From: Psychrobacter sp.
GTDB lineage: Bacteria; Pseudomonadota; Gammaproteobacteria; Pseudomonadales; Moraxellaceae
DNA: 64,000 bases
Direction: 5' to 3'
Assembly (NCBI GenBank): GCA_018260445.1
Contig: JAGLBE010000009.1
Coordinates: 47,574 to 111,573, forward strand
Of this stretch, positions 17,852 through 29,094 are shown in pieces. Within the stretch, counting starts at the first letter, position 1; every line of letters starts with the position of its first letter. A program made the translations under genes and the position numbers. Under the pieces are notes generated by a model. That model searched no databases. It was not told the DNA's origin and was given only the letters and a program-made list of their open reading frames with translations.

Positions 17852-17985
17852 CCCGATTGCAGCGGCTATACTTGGCGCAGCACGGGCTTGCAGGCACTTG
17901 GCAAGAGGCGTTATCGAGGCAACAGGAACGACTCTTGCCAGTAGTGCCTGCGCCCGTGCCAGCCAAGATAGCAGCGCAAAGCGGG
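17852..17985 (+). ncRNA. candidate structured RNA: rod-like hairpin between ackA and pta
   Basis: The DNA between ackA and pta can fold into one long rod. From the outside in: CCCG/CGGG (17852-17855 with 17982-17985), TTGC/GCAA, GC/GC, GCTAT/ATAGC, CTTGGC/GCCAAG, GCACGGGC/GCCCGTGC (17880-17887 with 17952-17959), GCAGGCACT/AGTGCCTGC (17890-17898 with 17943-17951), TGGCAAGAG/CTCTTGCCA (17899-17907 with 17932-17940) and CGTT/AACG, closing a 14-base loop. That is about 51 base pairs with small bulges. The loop contains CGAGGCAAC (17915-17923), exactly complementary to GTTGCCTCG upstream at 17828-17836, so an alternative or pseudoknotted fold exists. No T run follows, so it is not a standard terminator. 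It could be a pta leader element, an sRNA, or an inverted duplication. I do not recognise a known family. Confidence 0.5.
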
Positions 17986-18056
17986 ATAAGCTACAACACT
18001 CATTAGCAAAACTAATAACAATAAACAATTTACCTTTTTTCAATAAGGACAACAGG

Positions 18057-20234
18057 ATGCAAACAATTTTATTGGTGCCTACCAGCCGTGGTATTGGCCT
18101 GACCTCTGCCGCCCTAGGGCTTATTAGAGCGCTTGATTATTCAGGCATTAAGGCCGGTTTTGCCAAGCCTTTTTTGCAAGAGGATTCGCACGATGCACAA
18201 GGCACGCTAGATAGCTCAAGTAATTTAGCGAGTCACGCTTTTGGCTTAAATCCGCCGCCATCTATTACCCGTCACCATTTAGAGCGGATGCTTGGCGATG
18301 ACAATTTGGATGATTTGATGGAAGAGGTGGTCACCAACTTGCATCAGCTAAATGACGAGTATAGCGTGGTGATTTGTGAGGGGCTGGTGTCTACCAATGA
18401 GGTCAGTTATGCCGCCCAAGTGAATGCAGCATTGGCCAATGCGCTAGATGCCAAGGTGATATTGGTGAGTGGCGCTGACCTTGAGCAGCCCGAACAATTG
18501 GCCGATAAGCTCGACATGTACGCCAAGGATTATGGCGGTATGGCCGGCCCACGTACCCTAGGGTGTGTGTTGATGCGGGTAAACAATGTGCCCAATACGT
18601 TTGAGACCCAGCCGGTTGCCCCCGGTGAGGCGATACTGGATTTAGACGCTGATTTTATGACAGCGATGCAGCAATATTCGCCCGCTTTTGGCTCAGACAG
18701 CTTTCATTTGATTGGTGTCGTGCCGTTTAGCAACACGCTATCGGTGCCGCGCACTTGGGATGTGGCAACAGCGCTCAATGCGGTTTGGCTTAATGAGGGC
18801 GAGGCCAAACAGCGCCGAGTGCTTAAAACCAGCTTATTAGCCCGTACTGTGTCCCGAGTGGGTGAGGTGTTTAGCCGTGGCAACCTGATTGTGACCCCAG
18901 GCGACCGTGATGATTTGCTATTGGCCACGGCGCTTGCAGCAATGAATGGCATCCCGATGGCAGGCATTATTTTGACTGGTGGCATTACTCCCAATAAAAC
19001 GGTGATTGAGCTGTGTCAACCAGCGCTAAAAACGGGCATGCCGGTGATGAGCGTGCAGACGAACAGTTTTGAGACGGTGCAGAATTTATCAACTATCAGC
19101 CACGAAATACCTGCAGATGATGTCGAGCGGGCTGCCGAGGTGACCCGCTTTGTGGCCGCGCACTTAGATTTAGACTGGCTAAAGGCATATTTTAAGCGCG
19201 ACCATAAGCCACGTTTGTCACCCTCGGCATTTCGGCATCAAGTGGTGAAAAAAGCGCAGCAGGTCAAAATGCGGGTGGTATTGCCTGAGGGTGCAGAGCC
19301 GCGCACTGTAGAGGCTGCCGCAATTTGTCAAAGCCGTGGTATCGCCCAATGTGTGTTGCTGGCCAATCCAGCCGAGGTGCAACAAGTGGCTAAAAACCGC
19401 GGCGTTGTTTTGCCAGCGGATATCGAAATCATTGACCCCGAAAGCGTCGACACGGCAAAATATATTGCCGCGATGATTGAGCGGCGTAAGGGCAAACTGA
19501 GTGAAACGCTTGCCGCCGAAACCCTAAAAGACACCGTGGTGCTCGGAACGATAATGCTGTATTTGGGCGAGGTAGACGGTTTAGTATCGGGCGCAGTGCA
19601 CACCACGGCCAACACTGTGCGCCCAGCGTTTCAGTTTATCAAAACTGCTCCTGGCTACTCCTTGGTGTCGTCTATTTTCTTTATGCTACTGCCAGAGCAA
19701 GTGGTGGTTTACGGCGACTGTGCGATTAATCCTGACCCCAGTGCCGAGGAGCTTGCTGAGATTGCGATTCAGTCCGCCGCCTCTGCCAAAGCCTTTGGGA
19801 TTGACCCGAAAGTGGCGATGATTAGTTATTCTACGGGCACCTCTGGCACAGGCGCTGAGGTCGAAAAAGTGAAACGGGCGACTGAAATCGCTCGTGAACG
19901 CGCGCCCGATTTGGTGATTGATGGGCCGTTACAGTATGATGCCGCCTTTGTTAGTAGCGTGGGCAAACAAAAAGCGCCGGATTCGCCGGTGGCTGGTCAA
20001 GCAACGGTATTTATCTTCCCCGATTTAAATACCGGCAACACTACTTACAAAGCGGTACAACGCAGCGCCAATGTAGTGAGTGTGGGGCCAATGTTGCAGG
20101 GGCTCAACAAACCGGTCAACGATTTATCGCGCGGTGCATTGGTGGATGATATTGTTTATACTATTGCGCTGACTGCGATTCAGGCCAACACGGTTGCGGC
20201 TGCCGATGAATACAACCAACTTGCAACGCTGTAG
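18057..20234 (+). CDS. pta: phosphate acetyltransferase (long form)
   Basis: The 725-residue enzyme is the long three-part Pta: an N-terminal P-loop/dethiobiotin-synthetase-like domain (MQTILLVPTSRGIGLTSAAL, residues 1-~220), a DRTGG-type middle domain, and the C-terminal catalytic PTA_PTB domain starting near VKMRVVLPEGAEPRTVEAAA. It exchanges acetyl groups between CoA and phosphate. I chose ATG at 18057 because AAGGA stands seven bases upstream and the family N-terminus starts there. The frame stays open upstream to 17829, but that stretch lies across the hairpin described above and has no family similarity I can see. Confidence 0.96.
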   Translation: MQTILLVPTSRGIGLTSAALGLIRALDYSGIKAGFAKPFLQEDSHDAQGTLDSSSNLASHAFGLNPPPSITRHHLERMLGDDNLDDLMEEVVTNLHQLNDEYSVVICEGLVSTNEVSYAAQVNAALANALDAKVILVSGADLEQPEQLADKLDMYAKDYGGMAGPRTLGCVLMRVNNVPNTFETQPVAPGEAILDLDADFMTAMQQYSPAFGSDSFHLIGVVPFSNTLSVPRTWDVATALNAVWLNEGEAKQRRVLKTSLLARTVSRVGEVFSRGNLIVTPGDRDDLLLATALAAMNGIPMAGIILTGGITPNKTVIELCQPALKTGMPVMSVQTNSFETVQNLSTISHEIPADDVERAAEVTRFVAAHLDLDWLKAYFKRDHKPRLSPSAFRHQVVKKAQQVKMRVVLPEGAEPRTVEAAAICQSRGIAQCVLLANPAEVQQVAKNRGVVLPADIEIIDPESVDTAKYIAAMIERRKGKLSETLAAETLKDTVVLGTIMLYLGEVDGLVSGAVHTTANTVRPAFQFIKTAPGYSLVSSIFFMLLPEQVVVYGDCAINPDPSAEELAEIAIQSAASAKAFGIDPKVAMISYSTGTSGTGAEVEKVKRATEIARERAPDLVIDGPLQYDAAFVSSVGKQKAPDSPVAGQATVFIFPDLNTGNTTYKAVQRSANVVSVGPMLQGLNKPVNDLSRGALVDDIVYTIALTAIQANTVAAADEYNQLATL

Positions 20235-20365
20235 CGGTTGTTTGGCTTTGGGTTTTAAAGCAGGGTCTAACTGAAAGTTTTTAGTCAGCCTTGCCTACCT
20301 AGCAAGCAGCAAGCAGCCTCGATAACGAATTAAACCTCAAACATAGGCAAAGGTAACATCACGCC

Positions 20366-21187
20366 ATGACCATTGCACAGGATGCACGCTTAGCGGTTTT
20401 GATTGATGCCGATAATGCGTCAGCCAATCATTTAGAACGCCTCAATACCGAGATTGCCCTATTGGGTAAGGCAAGCGTGCGCCGTGCTTATGGCGATTGG
20501 ACCAAGCCGCAACTGAACAGTTGGAAAAACGTATTGCTCAATTACTCCATTCAGCCCATCCAGCAATTTGCCTATGCGTCTGGCAAAAACGCCACCGATG
20601 CCAGCTTGATTATTGATGCGATGGATTTGCTGTATACTGGGCGCTTTGATGGTTTTTGCCTGGTCACTTCGGACAGCGACTATACGCGGCTGGCGCAGCG
20701 CATCCGTGAACAAGGGTTATTGGTATATGGCTTTGGCAAACGCGATACCGCCAAGCCCTTTATGCAAGCGTGCGACCGCTTCACCTATCTTGAGGTGTTT
20801 GATAGCGACTCTACAGGCACGATGGATTTGGATTTTTATGATTCGGCGGATATGCTGTTTTCGATGGATAAAAACCAGTTTAAACCGGTGGATGTGGCGA
20901 TTACACTGGTTAAATTAGCGATTGCCAGTATGGCAGATGACCAAGGCTGGGCGAATATTGCGCCGGTTAAAAACTATATCTTGAAGGTAGAGCCCGATTT
21001 TGATTCTCGGCTGTTTCATTTTGATAAATTTAGTCATTTTTTAAAGGCGTATCCACGGTTTTTTGAACTTGAGGAGCGCTATCCCAATGAGGATGGTCAT
21101 AAAGTGATTTTTGTGCGCAATCTGATGCATGGCAGCGAGAAAGATAGCCGTAGCCCTAATGGCAGTATAAACCCCTCGAATGACTGA
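20366..21187 (+). CDS. NYN domain protein with C-terminal LOTUS/OST-HTH domain
   Basis: The 273-residue protein has an N-terminal NYN (PIN-like) domain: LAVLIDADNAS with D14 and D16, KNATDASLIIDAMDLL, and FCLVTSDSDYTRLAQRI, the acidic residues expected to bind metal. Residues ~168-255 (FKPVDVAITLVKLAIASMAD, then GWANIAPVKNYILKVEPDFD) look like an OST-HTH/LOTUS RNA-binding domain. This LabA/DUF88-type pairing suggests an RNA-processing nuclease or RNA-binding regulator; the target is unknown. Its end overlaps the nadD start by eight bases, so translation may be coupled. Confidence 0.85.
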   Translation: MTIAQDARLAVLIDADNASANHLERLNTEIALLGKASVRRAYGDWTKPQLNSWKNVLLNYSIQPIQQFAYASGKNATDASLIIDAMDLLYTGRFDGFCLVTSDSDYTRLAQRIREQGLLVYGFGKRDTAKPFMQACDRFTYLEVFDSDSTGTMDLDFYDSADMLFSMDKNQFKPVDVAITLVKLAIASMADDQGWANIAPVKNYILKVEPDFDSRLFHFDKFSHFLKAYPRFFELEERYPNEDGHKVIFVRNLMHGSEKDSRSPNGSINPSND

Positions 21188-22082
21188 GGCTACTATTCGT
21201 GCTAAGCAAACGCACTCGTCCGTCATGACCGTTGACAATACGCAAACGTCTTTGTGTGTTCGCCTCTATTTGGGCGGTTCTTTTGATCCGCCGCATCATG
21301 CTCACTTAGCCCTGTTAACGCATGCTTATAACCGCTTGGCTGTAATGCCAGCTACGACAGATACGGCGGCTGGTGCGAATCATAACCTGCTGATAGCCAA
21401 GTTTTTACCCACCGCACGCTCACCGCTTAAAACAACGAGCACTGACCCCAAACATCGTTTAACAATGTTACAGCTGGCTTGTGCGCACCTTAATAAGCAA
21501 GCTGCCTTTATCAACTGCATTATCAAGCCTATTACCTCTATCAATCCTATTCGTACAACCAGTGACCCTAATGCTAACATAAACATAGATGTCATCACCG
21601 CCCCACTTCTCAAAACAACAAACCCGAGTACCGCCCTACCTTTTGCCATTTGTGAGCAGGAGCTTTGGCGGCCGCCGCCCACCTATACCATTGACACCTT
21701 ACAAGCACTGCGTGACAAACACCCTAAGTGCAGTCTTATTTTTATAGTGGGCGCTGACAGTATCGCAAGTTTAAGTCAGTGGCGAGATGGCGATAGGCTA
21801 ACCGAGTTTGCCCATTTATGGATAATGCCAAGAGACGCCCTGCAAACCCCGGAAGCTATACGTGCTTTGCTACCCACCCCGATGCAACACCAAGTGACTC
21901 AAAGCCTGCAAGCGTTGCAGCAAGCGACGCATGGTCATATCTATATCGACACCCAGCAAGTAGCGGCCATCTCTAGCAGTCAGATACGCCAAGCTATCAC
22001 GCACCAGCACTACGACTTTGTTAAATCGGCTTTGCCACACTCGGTTTATTCGTATATTATGGCAAACCAATTGTATCAATGA
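21180..22082 (+). CDS. nadD: nicotinate-nucleotide adenylyltransferase
   Basis: The 300-residue protein has the nucleotidyltransferase motif GGSFDPPHHAHLALL, the substrate region PPPTYTIDTLQALR, FIVGADSIASLSQW and the C-terminal ISSSQIRQAI (ISSTxIR motif). It adenylates nicotinate mononucleotide in NAD synthesis. NadD is normally 190-220 residues; the excess is a roughly 28-residue N-terminal tail and an insert of about 40-50 residues (around 105-150, rich in T/N/I) between the two substrate motifs. The gene overlaps the NYN gene by eight bases and is followed by rsfS, the usual nadD-rsfS pair. Confidence 0.93.
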   Translation: MTEATIRAKQTHSSVMTVDNTQTSLCVRLYLGGSFDPPHHAHLALLTHAYNRLAVMPATTDTAAGANHNLLIAKFLPTARSPLKTTSTDPKHRLTMLQLACAHLNKQAAFINCIIKPITSINPIRTTSDPNANINIDVITAPLLKTTNPSTALPFAICEQELWRPPPTYTIDTLQALRDKHPKCSLIFIVGADSIASLSQWRDGDRLTEFAHLWIMPRDALQTPEAIRALLPTPMQHQVTQSLQALQQATHGHIYIDTQQVAAISSSQIRQAITHQHYDFVKSALPHSVYSYIMANQLYQ

Positions 22083-22124
22083 ATTGTATCGATGCATGAA
22101 TTGTATCAATGAATTGTATCGATG
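22069..22124. repeat. 13-bp tandem repeat at the 3' end of nadD
   Basis: AATTGTATCAATG and AATTGTATCGATG alternate, four copies with a 4-base insertion after the second. The first copy lies in the last codons of nadD, so the array begins in coding sequence and extends beyond the stop. Confidence 0.8.
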
Positions 22125-22253
22125 ATACAGTCCTGCTATCATCATTGCCATACCCTATATAAGGCGTTACGCAGAGTCTAAACGCTTGCTGAACCCCTGC
22201 TTCACCCTATTTTTTACACCGGCAATCATTACCAAACACCCGATAGGACTATT

Positions 22254-22658
22254 ATGACGAGTATGACCAACCAACCCAAACCCATGAGCGACGAGGAGTT
22301 ACAGCGTTGCCTTGTGGTAGTGCAAGAAGCCCTAGACAGCTTAAAGGCAAAAAATATTTCTGTGCTGCATGTGGCCGAGTTAACCGATGTGATGGACTAT
22401 ATCGTTATTGCGGATGCGACCTCAAAGCGCCATGTCAATGCGCTTGCCGATCAAGTCGGGGCGATTGCCAAACAACAAGGCTTTATGCCGATTGGCCGTG
22501 AGGGCGAAAAAGACAGCGACTGGACGTTGATTGATTTGGGCGCCGTAGTCGTGCATGTGATGACGCCGCAAGCCCGTGCTTTTTATGACTTAGAGGGCTT
22601 ATGGTCGTCACCTGAAGAGCTGCGCAAACTGGTGGCGCGCGATTTAAGTGAGCGTTAG
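22254..22658 (+). CDS. rsfS: ribosomal silencing factor RsfS
   Basis: The 134-residue protein matches the RsfS/Iojap family: VLHVAELTDVMDYIVIADA, SKRHVNALADQV, REGEKDSDWTLIDLGAVVVH and ARAFYDLEGLW. RsfS binds uL14 on the 50S subunit and blocks subunit joining in starvation. It follows nadD as in most bacteria. With hpf in the same window this is a second ribosome-silencing gene. An intrinsic terminator follows. Confidence 0.95.
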   Translation: MTSMTNQPKPMSDEELQRCLVVVQEALDSLKAKNISVLHVAELTDVMDYIVIADATSKRHVNALADQVGAIAKQQGFMPIGREGEKDSDWTLIDLGAVVVHVMTPQARAFYDLEGLWSSPEELRKLVARDLSER

Positions 22659-22699
22659 CAGCAGCGAATAGGGTGTTGCATCTTGTGTAGACCCTACAC

Positions 22700-22723
22700 A
22701 GAGGCAATCCCTAGCCTCTTTTT
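22700..22723 (+). terminator. terminator of rsfS
   Basis: AGAGGC (22700-22705) and GCCTCT (22714-22719) form a 6-bp stem with an 8-base loop followed by four further T residues. A small palindrome TGTGTAG-ACC-CTACACA (22684-22700) lies directly before it. Confidence 0.65.
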
Positions 22724-22768
22724 GGTTGACAATCTGTAGTCTGTAGTCGTTTAACAATAGGACAATCA

Positions 22769-23497
22769 ATGGCAACTCTATGGCTTGATTTAGGCAATAC
22801 ACGGCTAAAGTATTGGTTGACCGATGCTGTGGGCCAAATTATCAGTTGCGATGCCAAGCAGCATTTGCATGCGCCAGCCGAGTTACTAATAGGCCTTACG
22901 GATCGCTTTGCCAATCTAGCCCCAGAGTTTATTGGTATCTCATCGGTGTTGGGTGAGCAGATTAACACCCAAGTTGCCGAGTCCCTTGCGTTACTCAATA
23001 TACCCTTTGAATTTATCCATGTGGATGCCCAACACCCCTTACTCAGCAGTGCCTACGACCCTGCGCAACTGGGTGTGGACCGCTGGTTGCAACTACTCGG
23101 CGTGGTAGACCGCAAAAAATACCAATGCATAGTAGGCTGCGGTACCGCCTTAACCATTGACCTCATCGACCATGCTCATCATCGTGGCGGCTATATCTTT
23201 CCCAGTATTTATTTGCAACGTGAAGCCCTATTTTCGGGCACCAAGCAAATTAGCATCGTCAGCGGCACCTTTGATAGCATCGCCCAAGGCATTACCACCT
23301 CAGATGCGGTACATCGCGGTATTTTATTGTCCATCATTGGTGCCATTAATGAGATATCCCGGCGCCACCCTCGCTATGAGCTAACCCTGACGGGTGGCGA
23401 TGCGCCGATTTTAGCGCAGCACCTTACCCAGCCGGTTCACATTCAAGACAACCTGCTGCTAACAGGATTGATGCGCTATTTTGAGCACGCTTTATAG
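22769..23497 (+). CDS. coaX: type III pantothenate kinase
   Basis: The 242-residue protein has the ASKHA motifs of CoaX: LWLDLGNTRLKYWL (phosphate 1), GVDRWLQLLGV and VGCGTALTIDLI (phosphate 2), then GGYIFPSIYLQREAL and LTGGDA. It phosphorylates pantothenate in the first step of CoA synthesis and, unlike CoaA, is insensitive to CoA feedback. ATG 22769 gives the family N-terminus. It is convergent with the next gene with only ten bases between stops and no terminator there. Confidence 0.95.
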   Translation: MATLWLDLGNTRLKYWLTDAVGQIISCDAKQHLHAPAELLIGLTDRFANLAPEFIGISSVLGEQINTQVAESLALLNIPFEFIHVDAQHPLLSSAYDPAQLGVDRWLQLLGVVDRKKYQCIVGCGTALTIDLIDHAHHRGGYIFPSIYLQREALFSGTKQISIVSGTFDSIAQGITTSDAVHRGILLSIIGAINEISRRHPRYELTLTGGDAPILAQHLTQPVHIQDNLLLTGLMRYFEHAL

Positions 23498-23507
23498 TGA
23501 ACCTGGT

Positions 23508-24632
23508 TTATCGCACCTCAATCTTTGACACCTTATTGTCGCTATACGGATAATCGGTATACCCTGCCACCCCGCCACCATAAAAGGTTTGTGGGTCTTG
23601 GCGATTAAAGGGCAAATTGTGTTGTATGCGCTCGGCTAAATCAGGGTTGGCAATATAATCACGCCCAAAAGCAGCCGCATCGATAAACCCCGCCTCAATA
23701 TTGTTTAGCGCTTTGTCCGCCGTATATCCTCCGGCGGCAATAATCATGCGCTCAAACCTTTCTCGAATCCCTTGGCGAAACTCGTCATTGTAAGGCATAC
23801 CCCCAGCCCAATCTGGCTCGGATAAATGCAAGTAGACAAGACCACGCAGATTGATTTGCTCAATCAGCCACAGGCTATCGGCCTCGTTATAACCCACATC
23901 CACCCCGTTAAACGCCCCAAGTGGCGAGATGCGAATGCCAACGTGGTCTTTGTCCCAAGCGGCTATGCAAGCGTCAATCACCTCTAAGGTTAACCTTGCT
24001 CGGTTGTCACGACTGCCGCCATAGCTGTCTACGCGTTGATTGGTCTGCTCGGCCCAAAACTGCTGCAACAAATAGCCGTGGGCGCCGTGTATCTCGACCC
24101 CATCAAACCCTGCCAATCGAGCATTTTTGGTGGCTTGAGCAAAGTCGGCAACCACTTGCTGTATTTCTGCAATGCTCGCCGCACGAGGCGGCGTGGCATC
24201 CACCCGAATCGCCTCACCGTCGCTGTCTCTTAGCGAGGTGCGCACCTCAACGTTAACCGCAGAGGCAGAAATCGGCGCTAGGCTATCCGGCTGTAAGCTT
24301 TTGTGCGACACCAACCCGGTGTGCCACAGTTGCACCACAATTTTGCCACCCTTGGCGTGTACTGCATCGGTAATCACTTTCCAAGCGGTTATTTGGTCTT
24401 GGGAGTGCAATCCAGGAGCACCGGCATAGCCTTTGGCCTGCGCTGATACTTGGGTAGCCTCGGTGATGATTAATCCCGCCCCTGCCCGCTGTGCATAGTA
24501 TTCGGCCGCCAAAATGGTCGGTACGTCACTGGGTTCAATAGCTCGTAGTCGGGTAAGCGGTGCCATGACCACTCTGTTTTTTAAAGTTTGTGCGCCCATG
24601 GCGACGGGTTGAAATAATGGGTCATAAGCCAT
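23508..24632 (-). CDS. old yellow enzyme family NADH:flavin oxidoreductase (NemA-like)
   Basis: The 374-residue FMN protein has the OYE barrel pattern: [71 protein letters not shown], and [13 protein letters not shown] near the end. Members reduce activated alkenes, nitro compounds or nitrate esters with NAD(P)H. The natural substrate cannot be read from sequence. No regulator gene adjoins it, unlike nemRA in E. coli. The upstream 24633-24850 region is full of short direct repeats. Confidence 0.92.
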   Translation of the reverse strand: MAYDPLFQPVAMGAQTLKNRVVMAPLTRLRAIEPSDVPTILAAEYYAQRAGAGLIITEATQVSAQAKGYAGAPGLHSQDQITAWKVITDAVHAKGGKIVVQLWHTGLVSHKSLQPDSLAPISASAVNVEVRTSLRDSDGEAIRVDATPPRAASIAEIQQVVADFAQATKNARLAGFDGVEIHGAHGYLLQQFWAEQTNQRVDSYGGSRDNRARLTLEVIDACIAAWDKDHVGIRISPLGAFNGVDVGYNEADSLWLIEQINLRGLVYLHLSEPDWAGGMPYNDEFRQGIRERFERMIIAAGGYTADKALNNIEAGFIDAAAFGRDYIANPDLAERIQHNLPFNRQDPQTFYGGGVAGYTDYPYSDNKVSKIEVR

Positions 24633-25104
24633 AATAGTGCCTTTTTGCCGGTTGCTAGTTAGAGTGTTGGTTGACTGACTACTTTCTGTACTGGCTACTT
24701 TCCGTACTGACTACTTTCTGTATTGTGGGCTGACTGCTTTAACGGTTGACATCGTGCGCATTCGTCTATGTTAAAATGTTGTGCAAGTGGTTAATGGTAA
24801 AGTAGCCAAATAGTCAAATAGTTAAGTAGCCAAATAGTCAAGTAGTTAAGTGCTGGGCGAAATTCACGATTCAACAGCCTTTAATATGCGGCATAGTTTT
24901 GATAAAAAAAGAGGGCAATGCGCTGTGCTACATTTATCAACATACAGACCATAAAAAACCCACCTTGAAGGCGGGCTGTAACTCATATAGCATTGACTAA
25001 CAAACTACCCACTTAAAACCCACTTAAAAACAGTGTTTAATGGCGACAACACGCCTAAAACATCATGCTGTACTGGGTTAACCGTTTGATAAATAAGTCT
25101 AAAT
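24633..25104. other. repeat-rich intergenic region
   Basis: No gene is seen. It holds an imperfect ACTGACTACTTTCTGT duplication (about 24672-24725), a 24-bp direct duplication (AGTAGCCAAATAGTCAA-type, 24801-24824 and 24825-24848), and the fadL terminator near 24953-24976. Confidence 0.6.
24953..24976 (-). terminator. terminator of fadL-like gene
   Basis: On the minus strand GCCCGCCTTCAAGGTGGG forms a stem (one G-U pair) followed by TTTTTT. It lies about 130 bases past the stop of the FadL-family gene. Confidence 0.7.
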
Positions 25105-26439
25105 CTAAAAATGATAGCCTACTTTGACTCCCAGCGCATAGCCATCGCCATCATCAAAATTAGCGAGGGCTCTTTCATTCAGTGATTTATCGATAGGTAA
25201 CTCCGAATACGCTTTACCGCCCTCAAACCACATATATTGGGCGCCAGCTGACACACTTAGGGCATCGGTCAAATCGTAACTACCGCCTAATGCTAACGTT
25301 TTTACCGTATCATAAGGGCCAAGCAAACTTAAAGGCTCGCCAGTACCGGAATCATAGCCCACCCGAACTTCGCCGGCAAGCTTAGGGCTAAACTGCTTGC
25401 CTAATGCCATCTCGACACTGTAGGCATCTTTTTTATACTCGGCTAAGGGCTCGCCCACCACCTGAGTCATGGCATGGGGTGCAATTTCAAACGCCGACCA
25501 TTCTACCCATCTTGCATTTAACATCCCCAATAACTGATACTCTTCGCTAAGCCCAGTTTGAAAATCCAGATTAACCGATTGTGGTGTTTTAAAACCAAGT
25601 TTGGTATTGCCAAACTTAACCTCAGGTAAACCTATGGCGCCTTTGATGCCGGCAGGAATATTGTTATAGTCGGTTGGCCCCTGCGTTCGCAAAATGGCGT
25701 TTAACGTTTTATTGTCTACCAATAAGCTTTCTTGGGCATCAAAATTGTGTTTGCCCTCGCCGCGCCACGTTAGCGCCGCGCGTAACATGATATCGGGCAT
25801 CTCATAAGCCACGCCGAGTACAGGAATAATAGCCGCACTGCTATCAGCTGTTTTAAATTGGTAATAAATGGGGTCGCCTGCAAATTGTTGTGCCAAAGTA
25901 ACAAAACCTTCTGCTTTTTGATACTCAAGGCCGCCATATAACCAAAGATTATCCACCACTTTACCGCCCCCCAATAACGTCAAGCCTTGGGTGTCGACAC
26001 GGGCTTCGGTTGTGCCCATAGCATTATTAAACTCACTGCCTGCTTGATATAATGTATCAACGCCAAACGGTTCATCGTATAGCAAGGCCAAAGCCGTCCT
26101 ATCATTGGGGGCTATTTTGATGGCAGCACTATACAGATGAAGATCGTCCATCATATCGTCAATATGATGATTGCCTGCACCTATCGGGTTACCTTGGGCG
26201 TCCAACCCCCCAGCCACATCTGTCCCTTCTATATTAGGGTCAACATAGGCATAGGTGAGCTCGGCATAATTGCCAGTTTCAAAAAGGGGTAGAATAGACT
26301 GCTTCGTATATTCGAGCCCTGAGGCATGGGCATTGCTAATGACAACGCTTAGTAACCCGAGCAGACTTAAGCGGGCTACTTTGACAGGCGCAAGCTTGTG
26401 GTTAGAACGTAATGTGATAAACGGTACAGGCCTTTTCAT
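25105..26439 (-). CDS. FadL/OmpP1/TodX family outer-membrane transporter
   Basis: The 444-residue protein has a signal peptide (cleavage likely after NAHA or NAHASG), a GLEYTKQSILPLFETGNYAE start, and alternating beta strands to a terminal aromatic (VKVGYHF), as for a 14-strand FadL barrel. FadL proteins admit long-chain fatty acids or aromatic hydrocarbons. The usual NPA motif after the signal peptide is absent. I take ATG at 26439, six bases after AAGGA; an ATG at 26445 directly abuts it. The neighbouring fadH on the same strand supports a fatty-acid role, although a bidirectional terminator separates them. Confidence 0.85.
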   Translation of the reverse strand: MKRPVPFITLRSNHKLAPVKVARLSLLGLLSVVISNAHASGLEYTKQSILPLFETGNYAELTYAYVDPNIEGTDVAGGLDAQGNPIGAGNHHIDDMMDDLHLYSAAIKIAPNDRTALALLYDEPFGVDTLYQAGSEFNNAMGTTEARVDTQGLTLLGGGKVVDNLWLYGGLEYQKAEGFVTLAQQFAGDPIYYQFKTADSSAAIIPVLGVAYEMPDIMLRAALTWRGEGKHNFDAQESLLVDNKTLNAILRTQGPTDYNNIPAGIKGAIGLPEVKFGNTKLGFKTPQSVNLDFQTGLSEEYQLLGMLNARWVEWSAFEIAPHAMTQVVGEPLAEYKKDAYSVEMALGKQFSPKLAGEVRVGYDSGTGEPLSLLGPYDTVKTLALGGSYDLTDALSVSAGAQYMWFEGGKAYSELPIDKSLNERALANFDDGDGYALGVKVGYHF

Positions 26440-26593
26440 AATCATTCCTTGATTCTAATGAATAAACGGTCAATAAACAGACTCATTTTTATGGCTATAT
26501 CCTAATTTATTAAATGCTTATCTTTCTACTTTGTCAACATATGTAAGTAGATATTACATTTTTTTATAGACTTGCCGCCGAATAGACGGCAAT

Positions 26594-26632
26594 AAAAAAG
26601 GCCTTCTACAACGGTGCAAGAAGGCCTTTTTT
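26594..26632. terminator. bidirectional terminator between fadH and fadL-like gene
   Basis: AAAAAAGGCCTTCT (26594-26607) and AGAAGGCCTTTTTT (26619-26632) form a perfect 14-bp stem with an 11-base loop; T6 runs on both strands. A 13-bp direct duplication TGGTGATCTGAAC follows (26632-26657). Confidence 0.85.
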
Positions 26633-26686
26633 GGTGATCTGAACTGGTGATCTGAACTATTTAGCGTTGGGTGCAAAAGATGGCGA

Positions 26687-28936
<2,250 letters not shown>

Positions 28937-29094
28937 TTATAGGGTGAAGGCGATAGGATGAATACAATCGTTTTAATATAGACTATTCAAGATAGCCAAT
29001 AATCAATATCCTACCACAATATGGGCGATAAGCTTGACAACAAAATGCTGATACCCTGCCTATCTTGACCTAAAACTTCCTTTATTTAGCAATC

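Noticed and set aside
17852-17985. 6S RNA, SRP RNA or RNase P RNA as identity of the rod hairpin
   Set aside because: I compared remembered conserved motifs (SRP GGAA loop context, RNase P core, 6S central bubble) and found none; left as unassigned.
17852-17985. Rod hairpin as intrinsic terminator of ackA
   Set aside because: No T tract follows on the plus strand within the next 30 bases.
17829-18056. 76-codon in-frame extension of pta
   Set aside because: AAGGA and the family N-terminus support ATG 18057, and the extension runs over the long hairpin, so it is more likely leader than protein.
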